Shown here one piece after another: positions 1 through 7,916 of a DNA stretch of 39,398 nucleotides. The notes under the pieces were generated by a model. That model was not told the origin of the DNA. It saw only the letters and a program-made list of their open reading frames with translations, and searched no databases. The DNA comes from Compostibacillus humi (GTDB lineage Bacteria > Bacillota > Bacilli > Bacillales > Amphibacillaceae), in assembly GCF_014637175.1 (NCBI RefSeq), contig NZ_BMEV01000030.1:1-39398 (forward strand), read 5' to 3'. The stretch's first letter is position 1, and each line of letters starts with the position of its first letter. Made by a program: the position numbers and the translations under genes.

Positions 1-15
1 GCGAAAATAAAAACA

Positions 16-45
16 GCTTAGGGGAACCTCGAATTTCCCCTAAGC
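16..45 (-). terminator. Perfect 11-bp stem-loop, probable terminator
   Basis: Arms at 16-26 and 35-45 pair perfectly around an 8-nt loop. Read on the minus strand the stem is followed by a T-rich stretch (revcomp of 1-15), as in a rho-independent terminator. No minus-strand gene ends here inside the window. It may be a bidirectional terminator for a gene left of the window. Confidence 0.45.
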
Positions 46-99
46 CATCCGATTACATATTACCAAATAATGTCACTAAAATTTATTCACCAACACCAT

Positions 100-128
100 T
101 TGACAAAGAACCGGTTTAATCGATTAAT
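100..128 (+). promoter_or_regulatory. Probable SigA promoter of the hydrolase gene
   Basis: TTGACA at 100-105 is a perfect -35 box. A 17-nt spacer leads to ATTAAT at 123-128, a weaker -10. Transcription would start near 135, about 75 nt before the gene at 212. Confidence 0.45.
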
Positions 129-211
129 TTTTGGGATTTATTGGTTTCTTACATTCTGACTAACTAAAAATTTTTTGATGATAGCATAGTAATCTAAGGG
201 AGATAGAAAAA

Positions 212-1129
212 ATGAATGAACGGCACATCAGTTTTTATAGTGAAGGATTCAAATTGGATGGCACCATCTACTTACCGGATGATTATCAGCCAGGTGAGAA
301 AAGGCCAGCGATTGTTGTCAATTCCGGCTACAATGGTTTTAATGAATTTTATCCCCGTTTGTTTGCCCGCAATTTAACCGAAAGGGGATACGTCTGTCTC
401 GGTTTTGATTACCGGGGGTTTGCAAAGAGCGAGGGAGAGCCTGGAAGAGTCATATTAGATGAACAAGTACAGGATATTAAAAATGCGGTTACTTTTTTAA
501 GCATCCAGGAGGAGGCAGATGAAGAAAATATTGGGCTGATTGGCTGGGGAATGGGGGCATCCAATGTAGTTCGTGTCGCAGCTGAAGATCAGCGTATTAA
601 AGTTGTTGCTGCTTTGAATGGGTTTTATAATGGAGAAAGATGGTTAAAGTCAGTTCATACCTATGTTGAATGGATTGAAATTAAAAAGGCCATTGAAGAA
701 GACCGGATATTAAGAGTGACGACAGGAAAATCGAAATTAGCAGATCCATTTATCCACTATCCATTGGATCCGGCGACGAACGACTATGTACAAAAAGAAC
801 TTGCCCCATTATCGCCGTTTGGAAAAGAAACACAATTACAATTTACCGAATCGATTATAAATTTAAATGCAGATAAAATTGCTCCAGACATTCAATGTCC
901 ATTGTTTGTCGCCCATGGCAAAGATAATTTGCTGCATCCGATAGATGAATCATTAATTTTCTATGATTTAGCATCTGAACCAAAAGAGCTGTACATTATC
1001 GACGGAAAACACAATGATTTTATGTATCATGATCATCCGGTATTTCAGCAATTAATTAGCCGGTTAGACAAGTTTTTTGGAAAACATTTACACAATGTTC
1101 ACCAACAATTAAATCCAATTGGAGATTAA
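212..1129 (+). CDS. Alpha/beta hydrolase-fold protein, nucleophile Ser replaced by Gly
   Basis: A 305-residue protein with alpha/beta hydrolase architecture: an N-terminal strand pair (FKLDGTIYLP), a DYRGFAKSEG loop near residues 67-76 as in dienelactone-hydrolase/acyl-peptidase-like families, an acid-site loop HGKDN and a C-terminal GKHNDF histidine. The nucleophile elbow, normally GxSxG, reads GWGMG at residues 111-115, so the catalytic serine is Gly113. It may be a non-canonical hydrolase, a lyase-like fold member, or a non-catalytic protein. It has no signal peptide and is probably cytosolic. The start ATG has AAGGGAG about 8 nt upstream. It is monocistronic, with its own promoter and a strong terminator. 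The substrate cannot be told from sequence. Confidence 0.85.
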   Translation: MNERHISFYSEGFKLDGTIYLPDDYQPGEKRPAIVVNSGYNGFNEFYPRLFARNLTERGYVCLGFDYRGFAKSEGEPGRVILDEQVQDIKNAVTFLSIQEEADEENIGLIGWGMGASNVVRVAAEDQRIKVVAALNGFYNGERWLKSVHTYVEWIEIKKAIEEDRILRVTTGKSKLADPFIHYPLDPATNDYVQKELAPLSPFGKETQLQFTESIINLNADKIAPDIQCPLFVAHGKDNLLHPIDESLIFYDLASEPKELYIIDGKHNDFMYHDHPVFQQLISRLDKFFGKHLHNVHQQLNPIGD

Positions 1130-1197
1130 TATACAGCCGCTAATGGGAAATGCTGAAATAAAGAGTGCAGAATCGAATCATTCTCGGAAATTTAAGT

Positions 1198-1239
1198 AAA
1201 GCCGTACTCCGCGATTTGGAGAACGGCTTTTTCTTTTTT
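1198..1239 (+). terminator. Rho-independent terminator
   Basis: AAAGCCGT (1198-1205) pairs with ACGGCTTT (1223-1230). An inner CTCC/GGAG stem and an A-A mismatch lie between them. TTCTTTTTT follows. It ends the hydrolase gene and separates it from the convergent DUF3298 gene. Confidence 0.85.
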
Positions 1240-1248
1240 AAAATCTGA

Positions 1249-1875
1249 TTAACGGTTTTCGGCCATTCTTCCTAGCGGCCCATCTTCTTTAATTATATCC
1301 TGTAGTTCATAGACAGATATAGGAAACATAGGAAATCCGTAAGCATACGGGGTATACTCATAGAGCTGAAAAAAGATAACAATCGTTTTGTCTGCAATAT
1401 AAAATGGCTGATCAGGTTGTATGCCTGCAAAATCGTTAATCAGCGGAATGTCTCGCTCTTCCATCTGTTCTTTAATGAGCGCTGACAGCTTATCCAAATA
1501 ATTGCTTTCAGGCTCAAACAGTTGGTTTAACGTACATTTTTGCCCTCTGTTTAAATCAAAGGTTAAGGCATTTAAGTAAGTCATTCCATGGGCAGCATTA
1601 TCGGGATACGTATAATTAGAAAAGGTAAAACTTAATACGTTGCGCTGATTGTTTTTTATTTCATACGTACCAACCATTTCGACAATCACTGAAGGCGCTC
1701 CTGCTATCTGTTTATCGATAAGGGATTGGGTTTTCTGAACGATAGACTGGTTTATAAATTTTTCCAAAGCTTTGTTTTGCATTTGAAATACGTGAGGGTA
1801 ATAAATATTGATATTCGGTCCCCCGCTAACCTTCCTTGTATAAATCTGAACTGGAAAATCAGGCAATTGTCTCAT
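1249..1875 (-). CDS. DUF3298 / RsiV-like domain protein
   Basis: A 208-residue protein resembling the DUF4163-DUF3298 pair found in RsiV and PdaC. The N-terminal half has YYPHVF and a long helix, then the strand-rich TYPDNAAHGMTYLNALTFDL segment. The C-terminal half carries the typical FYIADKTIVIFFQLYEYTPYA-like core of DUF3298. Unlike RsiV it has no transmembrane helix or signal peptide, so it may act in the cytosol or be released by an unknown route. GAGGT lies 8 nt upstream of the ATG. It sits about 90 bp downstream of, and in the same direction as, the serine hydrolase at 1966-2994, so the two could be cotranscribed. Domain assignment is from pattern recognition; function is unknown. Confidence 0.75.
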   Translation of the reverse strand: MRQLPDFPVQIYTRKVSGGPNINIYYPHVFQMQNKALEKFINQSIVQKTQSLIDKQIAGAPSVIVEMVGTYEIKNNQRNVLSFTFSNYTYPDNAAHGMTYLNALTFDLNRGQKCTLNQLFEPESNYLDKLSALIKEQMEERDIPLINDFAGIQPDQPFYIADKTIVIFFQLYEYTPYAYGFPMFPISVYELQDIIKEDGPLGRMAENR

Positions 1876-1965
1876 TCCTTTTTACCTCATCCTATTCCCG
1901 ATAGGCGGAGAGGTGAAGGAATTTTTAAAAACGTGATTATTCATTTCCGTTTACAGAAGAAAAAT

Positions 1966-2994
1966 TTATGGCTGTTTTGCTTGCTTAATAATCTGTATCA
2001 TCATTGCTGCAGCTGCGCGCTGCCCAAAGAACTGATTAGTCGTTCCAGTAAAGTATAAGTCCGTCTTCGAGTGGTAAAACGAAAAAGCGCCAGTCTGTCC
2101 CCAATGGCCAATTAAGCCGTTATTTAAATCTCTGATTGATAAGGGCTGTCTTTCAATTCCAACACCATAAAAAAATAATCCTGGATTGAAAATAATTTTC
2201 CAATCTTGGAGTTCATCGAAAGTTTCCTTTGGGAAGAAATGTCCATTTATAAACGCTTTCAAGAATATCATCGACTCCTTCGCTGTTGAGACAATCCCTC
2301 CTTCTGGTCCGATAGAAGCCATATATTTAGGCAGGCGTAAAGTTCTATTCTTATAGTATAGCGGAGCCGGCCGCTTGTCATTGACATCTTCATATAAGTA
2401 TGTATCCTTTAATTCCAGCTCATTAAAGATATATTGTTTGAATACCGAATGGATGTCCTGTTCCGTAATTGTTTCAATGATTTTGCCTAAAAGCTGAAAA
2501 TTCGTATCAGAATATTGAGCTCTTTTACCAGGAGCGAATTTTGGTTTTTTCTTTCTGGCCGTAGAGATGGTTCGGGCGAAACCCCAGCTTTGATCTTTCC
2601 CGGCTGTTAATTGGTTTATCACATCAGCAGAAAAATAATCTGGAATACCTGAAGTGTTGGACAACAGGTGTTTTATCGTAATTTCTTTGGAGTAATCTTT
2701 GCCGTTATAAATATGAAGCTGATGCAATACATCATCGGAAATATAGTTGGAGATGGAATCATGAAGTTGCAGTTTGTTTTCCGCACGCAATTTTAATAGA
2801 CAGGCAGTAACATATAATTTTGTTACACTCGCAATAAAATAAGGTGTTTCCGCAGTCAAATTTCCTGCACTTGATGTATGGGATATCGTGTTTTTCCCAT
2901 TTTCGACACAAATTACAGTGCCAAAAATGTTTTTCTTTAATACTGCTTTTGCTGCTGCTTCTTTAACAACGGAAGCATCTACTTTGGCTGCCAA
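1966..2994 (-). CDS. Serine hydrolase, beta-lactamase / DD-peptidase fold
   Basis: A 342-residue protein with the class C beta-lactamase-like motifs in order: SxxK as S56-V-T-K59, the second motif Y161-S-D in YSDTNF, and the third motif H297-W-G299. These mark the penicillin-binding protein-like serine hydrolase superfamily (EstB, DD-carboxypeptidase and esterase members). No signal peptide is visible, so an intracellular esterase-type role is more likely than cell-wall hydrolysis. The start is TTG, preceded by GAGGAGG at 8 nt spacing; no in-frame ATG lies near. The substrate is not predictable. Confidence 0.85.
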   Translation of the reverse strand: MAAKVDASVVKEAAAKAVLKKNIFGTVICVENGKNTISHTSSAGNLTAETPYFIASVTKLYVTACLLKLRAENKLQLHDSISNYISDDVLHQLHIYNGKDYSKEITIKHLLSNTSGIPDYFSADVINQLTAGKDQSWGFARTISTARKKKPKFAPGKRAQYSDTNFQLLGKIIETITEQDIHSVFKQYIFNELELKDTYLYEDVNDKRPAPLYYKNRTLRLPKYMASIGPEGGIVSTAKESMIFLKAFINGHFFPKETFDELQDWKIIFNPGLFFYGVGIERQPLSIRDLNNGLIGHWGQTGAFSFYHSKTDLYFTGTTNQFFGQRAAAAMMIQIIKQAKQP

Positions 2995-3173
2995 ATCGTA
3001 ATCCTCCTCTCATAATTAAAATAGGATAAGACACTGTTTAATAATTGCGCCCAGCGAATCTATATATCATTTTATAGTAGTTTGAATCTTTTTACTATTA
3101 GAGCCCTTCAGCTGAATACTTATTATTTAGAATTGGGGGAGCAATTCAATTGAGATTTCGAAAGGTGAAAAGT

Positions 3174-3257
3174 ATGATGGAAAATATAGAAGAAAGTAAT
3201 TATTTATCAATTGAAAACGAAAAAGCCGGTATTTCCGCAAGTTACATAGGAGACTGA
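3174..3257 (+). CDS. Short leader ORF (27 codons) upstream of UvrA-like gene
   Basis: An ORF starting with two ATG codons at 3174 and ending TGA at 3257. It is preceded by AAAGGTGA at suitable spacing. An in-frame TTG at 3150 with GGGGGAG upstream is an alternative start, giving 35 residues. The peptide is acidic in its first half (MMENIEES...) and shows no membrane segment. It ends 43 nt before the ATG of the UvrA-like gene. It could be a regulatory leader peptide or a real small protein. The evidence is only the ribosome binding site and position, so it may be chance. The rest of the 2995-3300 gap shows no other gene. Confidence 0.3.
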   Translation: MMENIEESNYLSIENEKAGISASYIGD

Positions 3258-3300
3258 TAGATAATAGATGCGAAAGCAAGCAATAAAGTCAGGTGATAAT

Positions 3301-5586
3301 ATGGCCAAATGTAAAGATGAGATTGTTTTACGTGGGTTAAAAGAAAATAACTTAAAAAATATCGACTTAAATATACCGAAAGAAAAAATTACCGTCTTTA
3401 CCGGTGTTTCCGGATCGGGAAAAAGCTCCGTCGTTTTTGATACGTTGGCACAGGAAAGCAGAAGGCAAATGTCATTAAACTATCCCCATTACGTCCGGTA
3501 TCAGATGCCGAGGTACGAACGGCCAAATGCGGATTTGATGCAAAATTTAAGTCCCGTTGTCGTCGTCGAACAGCGGCAGGCAGGAGGAAATTCCCGATCT
3601 ACTGTCGGTACGTATATGGATATTAATCCGTTAATTCGATTATTATTCTCACGGATAGGCGAGCCGTCCATCGGTTCTGCCAATGATTTTTCCAGTCAAA
3701 GCTCGTTTGGCAGATGCCCAGAATGCAGCGGCTTTGGCGAAGTCATTACACCTGATGTAAATAAACTGGTAGATTTCAATAAGTCGCTGCGGGAATACGC
3801 GGTGAAATTTAAACCTTTATCACCGTCCGGCTGGCAAGGGAGATGGATGATTACCGGCGGTTTGTTCGATCCGGACAAACCGATTAAGGATTATTCGAAA
3901 GAGGAACGACAGCTATTTTTATACGGTCCGCCAGAAGGGGAAAAGGTTTATGCGCCGTTTCATACGAAAAACGGCCCCCAGCCCCATGAATGGGACGGAT
4001 TATTGCCGAGGTTTAAGCGACTATATATCCATCGGGATATCTCCAAGCTGAAAGGAGTTACGATGGATGACGTGTTAGCTGTGTCCAGCCATTCTCTCTG
4101 TCCAACGTGCAGCGGTTCCGGCCTCAACCCAGAAGTATTAGCATGCAAAATAAACGGATTAAATATTGCCGATTACTATCAGCTCGAATTATCAGAGCTG
4201 GCGGAAGAACTAAAAAAGATAAATGATTCCGTAGGCGGGCAGATTGCACAGCAAATCATTCCACAAGTTACACAGCTAATTGAGATGGGACTAGGATATT
4301 TAAATCTGTCGCGAAAAATGGGTACGTTATCCAGCGGAGAAGCGCAAAGGGTTAAAATTGCCCGTCATTTGGGAAGCAGCTTAAACAATATGACCTATAT
4401 TTTCGATGAACCGAGTGCCGGACTTCATCCTGAAGAAGTAGATATGTTGATTCATATGATGAAGAGAATCAAAGACTGGCATAATACGGTAATTGTGATT
4501 GAACATGATTTATCGGTAATCGATGCAGCGGATGAAATCATTGAAATGGGACCGGGAGCAGGTGTGCATGGCGGAGAAGTGGTTTATCAGGGGAGCCTGG
4601 AAGGTCTGAAAAATTCCATCGCTGCCACTTCTTTAAGTCACAAAATAAAGATTAACCGTAACCCGAGAACAATAGAACATTTTTTTACAATCGAAGGGGC
4701 AAATCAAAATAATTTAAAAAATATTACTGTTCATATTCCTAAAAATGCCTTTGTCTCGATATGCGGTGTGTCTGGTTCCGGGAAAAGCTCTTTAATGCTT
4801 GGAGAATTTACAGAACATTATCCCGAAACAATCGCTGTCGGTCATGGAAGCATCGGCATTTCCAGCCGTTCTACATTGGCAACCTATATGGGAATTATGG
4901 ATGATATTCGCGCCATATTTGCCAAGGAGACAGGGCAGCCCGCAGGTATGTTCAGCTTCAATTCAACTGGAGCATGCCCTGTATGCCAAGGAAAAGGTAT
5001 TATCAAGCCGGATGTTGCTTTTGCTGATCCGGTAACCGTTCCTTGTGAAGCATGCTGCGGGACAAGATATTCCGATGAAGCGCTCAGCTATAAAATACAG
5101 GGCAAAAACATCGTTGAAATTTTAGATTTAACCATTGAAGAAGCGATCGATTTTTTCGAAAAGCCAAATATTTTAAAAAGGGTGGAGAAGCTTCAGGAAA
5201 TAGGTCTTGGATATCTCACGCTTGGACAAACGACAAGCTCCTTAAGCGGCGGAGAACTTCAAAGATTGAAACTGGCAAGTCATCTGCAGAAAGAAGGACA
5301 AATATATTTATTGGATGAGCCATCGTTAGGGCTGCACGCAAAAGATAACGACAAATTGCTGGATGTATTTCAGAATCTGGTTAGAAGAGGCAATTCGGTT
5401 ATTATTATTGAACATAATCTCAATTTTATCGCAGCGAGCGACTGGGTAATCGAATTAGGCCCTGGAGGCGGAAAAGAAGGCGGGCATATTATTTTTGAAG
5501 GGACACCGGAAGAAATGTTGCGTGCAGAGACACCGACAGCGAAGTGGCTGCGGAGGCAAAAGAAAATAGAACAGCACAGAAATTGA
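3301..5586 (+). CDS. Class II UvrA-like ABC ATPase (UvrA2)
   Basis: A protein of about 761 residues with two ABC modules as in excinuclease subunit UvrA. It is much shorter than UvrA (about 940) because the UvrB-interaction region is missing, as in UvrA2/DrrC-type proteins. Module 1 has the Walker A GVSGSGKSS, signature LSSGEAQR and Walker B YIFDEPSAGLHP. Module 2 has GVSGSGKSS, LSGGELQR and YLLDEPSLGLHA. Cys pairs CPEC/CPTC (module 1, widely spaced) and CPVC/CEAC (module 2) form the zinc modules. UvrA2 proteins are linked to DNA-damage tolerance and resistance to DNA-binding drugs. ATG 3301 is chosen because AGGTGA lies 5 nt upstream; an in-frame ATG at 3268 has a poorly spaced site. Confidence 0.9.
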   Translation: MAKCKDEIVLRGLKENNLKNIDLNIPKEKITVFTGVSGSGKSSVVFDTLAQESRRQMSLNYPHYVRYQMPRYERPNADLMQNLSPVVVVEQRQAGGNSRSTVGTYMDINPLIRLLFSRIGEPSIGSANDFSSQSSFGRCPECSGFGEVITPDVNKLVDFNKSLREYAVKFKPLSPSGWQGRWMITGGLFDPDKPIKDYSKEERQLFLYGPPEGEKVYAPFHTKNGPQPHEWDGLLPRFKRLYIHRDISKLKGVTMDDVLAVSSHSLCPTCSGSGLNPEVLACKINGLNIADYYQLELSELAEELKKINDSVGGQIAQQIIPQVTQLIEMGLGYLNLSRKMGTLSSGEAQRVKIARHLGSSLNNMTYIFDEPSAGLHPEEVDMLIHMMKRIKDWHNTVIVIEHDLSVIDAADEIIEMGPGAGVHGGEVVYQGSLEGLKNSIAATSLSHKIKINRNPRTIEHFFTIEGANQNNLKNITVHIPKNAFVSICGVSGSGKSSLMLGEFTEHYPETIAVGHGSIGISSRSTLATYMGIMDDIRAIFAKETGQPAGMFSFNSTGACPVCQGKGIIKPDVAFADPVTVPCEACCGTRYSDEALSYKIQGKNIVEILDLTIEEAIDFFEKPNILKRVEKLQEIGLGYLTLGQTTSSLSGGELQRLKLASHLQKEGQIYLLDEPSLGLHAKDNDKLLDVFQNLVRRGNSVIIIEHNLNFIAASDWVIELGPGGGKEGGHIIFEGTPEEMLRAETPTAKWLRRQKKIEQHRN

Positions 5587-5598
5587 GTCTGTGCTGTT
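5570..5598 (+). terminator. Stem-loop overlapping the UvrA2 stop codon
   Basis: AACAGCACAGA (5570-5580) pairs perfectly with TCTGTGCTGTT (5588-5598), with the TGA stop in the 7-nt loop. The following TATAATAG is only weakly T-rich, so it could be a weak terminator or an mRNA 3' end stabiliser. Confidence 0.5.
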
Positions 5599-5678
5599 AT
5601 AATAGATTCCAACATTAAATTACATCACGAAAAATAATTGAAGTGTGTATTGTTGCCATCAAATCCGGAGGTGAGGAA

Positions 5679-5972
5679 ATGCCAATTTGCCAAAACTGCG
5701 GCAAGCAATGGACTTGGAGCCAAACGGTTAAAACAATCTTCAAATTAAAATGCCCTTACTGCAGCAAGAAACAATATGAGTCTGCCTCTTCAAGATGGAA
5801 AGGCAGTATTTTATCTGTTTTTCTCTTACTTATCATTCTTTTGCCGCTTAATATTTTATTCAATTTTTCTCCTGCAGCAGCTCTTTTTTTCGGCTTTGTC
5901 ATTGTAGTAATTATGTTAGCTCTATATCCGTTCTTTTTAACACTGTCCAATGAGAAAGAGCCCTATTGGTAA
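5679..5972 (+). CDS. Small two-TM membrane protein with CxxC...CxxC zinc ribbon
   Basis: A 97-residue protein. The N-terminus has C4-x2-C7 and C25-x2-C28 in the pattern CQNCGKQWTW...CPYC, a zinc-ribbon-like module that resembles the TIGR04104 'cxxc_20_cxxc' family of Bacillales, here with 17 residues between the pairs. Two hydrophobic helices follow (about residues 38-58 and 63-85), then a short charged tail. The start ATG at 5679 follows GGAGGTG with 5-6 nt spacing; a longer in-frame start at 5643 lacks a site. It is convergent with the HEYGH protein. Function unknown. Confidence 0.75.
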   Translation: MPICQNCGKQWTWSQTVKTIFKLKCPYCSKKQYESASSRWKGSILSVFLLLIILLPLNILFNFSPAAALFFGFVIVVIMLALYPFFLTLSNEKEPYW

Positions 5973-5991
5973 CTGATGTTATGGCACAAGT

Positions 5992-6402
5992 TTAACTTTT
6001 ATAATATTTTTTTCCTAAATCTGTCGCCCACTTTTCGCACCAAAAGGAATCATAAGGTTTTAAACGCAGGCCTTTCTTTCTTTTTATCCTGCGATAGTGG
6101 TATCGTACTGCCGACGGAATAGTGATAAGAAAAGGTGTGAGCGGACCTAGCCATAAATTTTGAAAACTATGTCCATATTCATGCTGCTTGAGAGAAAGGC
6201 TTGCCCCATTTTGGACAAAAAAGAAACCGCCAAGATTTAACCCTCCCCAATTTGTTCCGAATTCCACATAAACCGAAAATCCGAAAACCTTCGGTTTATA
6301 GCCAAAAATAATCAGCATAACGGTGATGAATCCCCCTATTGCTGTTAAGACAATTCCCCATGTCAGCTGGATGATCCAATATAATATGAATTTTATTACC
6401 AT
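5992..6402 (-). CDS. Membrane protein with HEYGH metalloprotease-like motif
   Basis: A 136-residue protein. An N-terminal transmembrane helix (about residues 5-33) is followed by a Gly-rich strand segment (NWGGLNLGGFFFVQNG), the zinc-binding type motif H74-E-Y-G-H78, a second hydrophobic stretch (about 86-98) and a very basic segment RRIKRKKG. A further Glu-x-x-Ala-x-Asp (E123 to D128 in CEKWATDLG) could supply the third metal ligand, as in minimal gluzincin-like proteins. The protein is far shorter than known M48/M50 proteases. Peptidase activity is an inference from HExxH only; it may be a structural metal site. The start ATG has GAGAGGT upstream. Confidence 0.6.
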   Translation of the reverse strand: MVIKFILYWIIQLTWGIVLTAIGGFITVMLIIFGYKPKVFGFSVYVEFGTNWGGLNLGGFFFVQNGASLSLKQHEYGHSFQNLWLGPLTPFLITIPSAVRYHYRRIKRKKGLRLKPYDSFWCEKWATDLGKKYYKS

Positions 6403-6494
6403 TTTTTACCTCTCATATCGCATCTGTTAATATATTCCATTTTAAAACAGAAAAAATTGATAGCGGGCTATTTTTATATTTTACCAAAAATAAG

Positions 6495-6523
6495 GGCCAA
6501 AGAAGTAATGCACTTCTTCGGCC
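6495..6523 (-). terminator. Terminator downstream of the HTH gene
   Basis: GGCCAAAGAAGT (6495-6506) pairs with ACTTCTTCGGCC (6512-6523) around a 5-nt loop, with one mismatch. On the minus strand it is followed by CTTATTTTTGG, so it probably ends the transcript of the HTH gene at 6660-7139. On the plus strand TTTAATT follows, which is weaker. Confidence 0.6.
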
Positions 6524-6532
6524 TTTAATTAT

Positions 6533-6664
6533 TCAGCTGGAATTGCTGCTTAAGTCTTTCGAAAGCATTTCCAGCGAAGGTGGATTGCTTGCATTTTGCT
6601 CAATGGAAGGATTGCTGAACTGATGAGGTATATAATATCGAATGCCTATCGTTGCTTGCTTAAT
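6533..6664 (-). other. Open frame overlapping the end of the HTH gene
   Basis: A 43-codon stretch from an ATT at 6664, overlapping the TAA of the HTH gene, to TGA at 6533. It has no ATG/GTG/TTG start and no clear ribosome binding site. The translation (IKQATIGIRYYIPHQFSNPS, then a Ser/Asn-rich tail) looks protein-like. It could be a frameshift extension of the HTH protein, a gene with a non-standard start, or chance. The frame ends 10 nt before the terminator stem. Confidence 0.2.
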
Positions 6665-7139
6665 CGTCTCTTAGCGGACGGAGACGAAAGTGGTCCAACA
6701 CTTCATTAATAATGCCGATATCATACAATTGTTTTTCCAGGAAAAATTGGATAATTAAATCATGTGTATCATTATCGGAAAAAGCGTATCCTGCAGCTTG
6801 CATAAGTTCTTCCGTTTCGTCCTTATCTAATTCTAGGGCAAGGGCGAGGGAGATGATCGTATTTTTTTTCGGCTTGTAGCTGGAGTTCGTGCGGATTTTT
6901 GAAAAATGCCTTCGGTCAATGCCAGCCCGTTTATAAACTTCGCTGTCCTTCATTCCCTTTTGGTCGATCAATTGAAATAAAATCTGGTTTAGCGGCGGTT
7001 TACGGAATTTATTTATGTAATCTTCCACTTCAACCTGGACATCTTCTTCGTATACCATCGATTGAAGGGACCGGTAAATTGCGTTTTTATGCATTTTAAT
7101 ATATTGTTCAATTTCTTTCAGAAGTTCGTTATACATCAT
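6660..7139 (-). CDS. Helix-turn-helix (XRE-like) protein
   Basis: A 159-residue protein. The N-terminal 50 residues are helical and acidic. A Cro/C1-like helix-turn-helix follows at about residues 55-118: ILFQLIDQKGMKDSEVYKRA, then the recognition segment RRHFSKIRT and LALALELDKDETEELMQAAG, which matches the usual XRE C-terminal pattern. The last 35 residues (FFLEKQLYDIGIINEVLDHF) form a helix pair. It is probably a DNA-binding regulator. It is transcribed divergently from the VWA gene with only about 88 bp between starts, suggesting shared control or co-function. The start ATG has GGGAGAG upstream. Confidence 0.75.
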   Translation of the reverse strand: MMYNELLKEIEQYIKMHKNAIYRSLQSMVYEEDVQVEVEDYINKFRKPPLNQILFQLIDQKGMKDSEVYKRAGIDRRHFSKIRTNSSYKPKKNTIISLALALELDKDETEELMQAAGYAFSDNDTHDLIIQFFLEKQLYDIGIINEVLDHFRLRPLRDD

Positions 7140-7227
7140 GTTACTCTCCCAAATGTCGCCTTGGAAGCGACCAAATTAAATGAATCGTCCGGTACAATTA
7201 TAACAGAAAGAAAAGCGGAGGGTGATA

Positions 7228-7797
7228 ATGATGAAAAGTAAAATAACACACATTATTTTTTTATTGGACCGGAGCGGATCTATGGGTGGGCTGGAAGATG
7301 ACACGATTGGCGGTTTTAACAGTTTAATGAAAAAACAGTGCGAATTGGAAGGAGAAACACGCGCTACAGTCGTCTTATTTGACAATGAATATGAAGTCAT
7401 TTGGGACGATGCTGATGCCAGGGAAATCCGATTAACAGATAAGGAATATTATGTCAGGGGAACTACTGCCTTATTGGATGCCGTCGGCAAAACAATCCAT
7501 ACACATTCAAAGAAATTGGCGGAAAAACAGACCGACCATGTTTTGTTTGTTATTACAACGGACGGCATGGAAAATGCGAGCCGGGAATATACTTATCCCC
7601 AAGTTAAAAAAATGATTCAGCGGCAGCAGGAAGCAGGGTGGGAGTTTCTTTTCCTTGGCGCAAATATCGATGCAGTTGAAGAGGCGAGCAACATCGGAAT
7701 TCATATGGAAGATTCCTTTCAATTTTCTGCCACAAAGGATGGGATTGGAGCAATGTACAGTATGGTTCATGAAAAGCTCGCTGAAAGGAGAAAATAG
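7228..7797 (+). CDS. VWA-domain protein (TerY-like)
   Basis: A protein of about 189 residues that is almost entirely a von Willebrand factor A domain. The MIDAS metal site is intact: D14-R-S16-G-S18 in LLDRSGSMGG, the Thr of VRGTTALLDAVG, and the Asp of VITTDGMENAS. It lacks a signal peptide or transmembrane segment, so it acts in the cytosol, probably in protein-protein contacts depending on Mg2+. The GTG at 7222 lies inside the Shine-Dalgarno GGAGGGTGA, so ATG 7228 (or 7231) is the start. Its divergent HTH neighbour is the only clue to its role. Confidence 0.85.
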   Translation: MMKSKITHIIFLLDRSGSMGGLEDDTIGGFNSLMKKQCELEGETRATVVLFDNEYEVIWDDADAREIRLTDKEYYVRGTTALLDAVGKTIHTHSKKLAEKQTDHVLFVITTDGMENASREYTYPQVKKMIQRQQEAGWEFLFLGANIDAVEEASNIGIHMEDSFQFSATKDGIGAMYSMVHEKLAERRK

Positions 7798-7872
7798 CGG
7801 CGGTTATTGTATTTCTGTCAGTGAAATATGGTACTGACATCTTGGCTAAAACTCGTCAGACTGTAATAAAGG

Positions 7873-7916
7873 AAGTGCAGTACAATCACCGAAATGGTGG
7901 TGCTGCGCTTTTTTTA
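7873..7916 (+). terminator. Terminator of the VWA gene
   Basis: AAGTGCAG pairs with CTGCGCTT (one G-T wobble). An inner CACC/GGTG stem around GAAAT and a run of T residues follow. Confidence 0.75.

Noticed and set aside
3268-3300. Upstream ATG as the start of the UvrA2 gene
   Set aside because: Its nearest AGGAG is 15 nt away, while ATG 3301 has AGGTGA at normal spacing and fits the family N-terminus.
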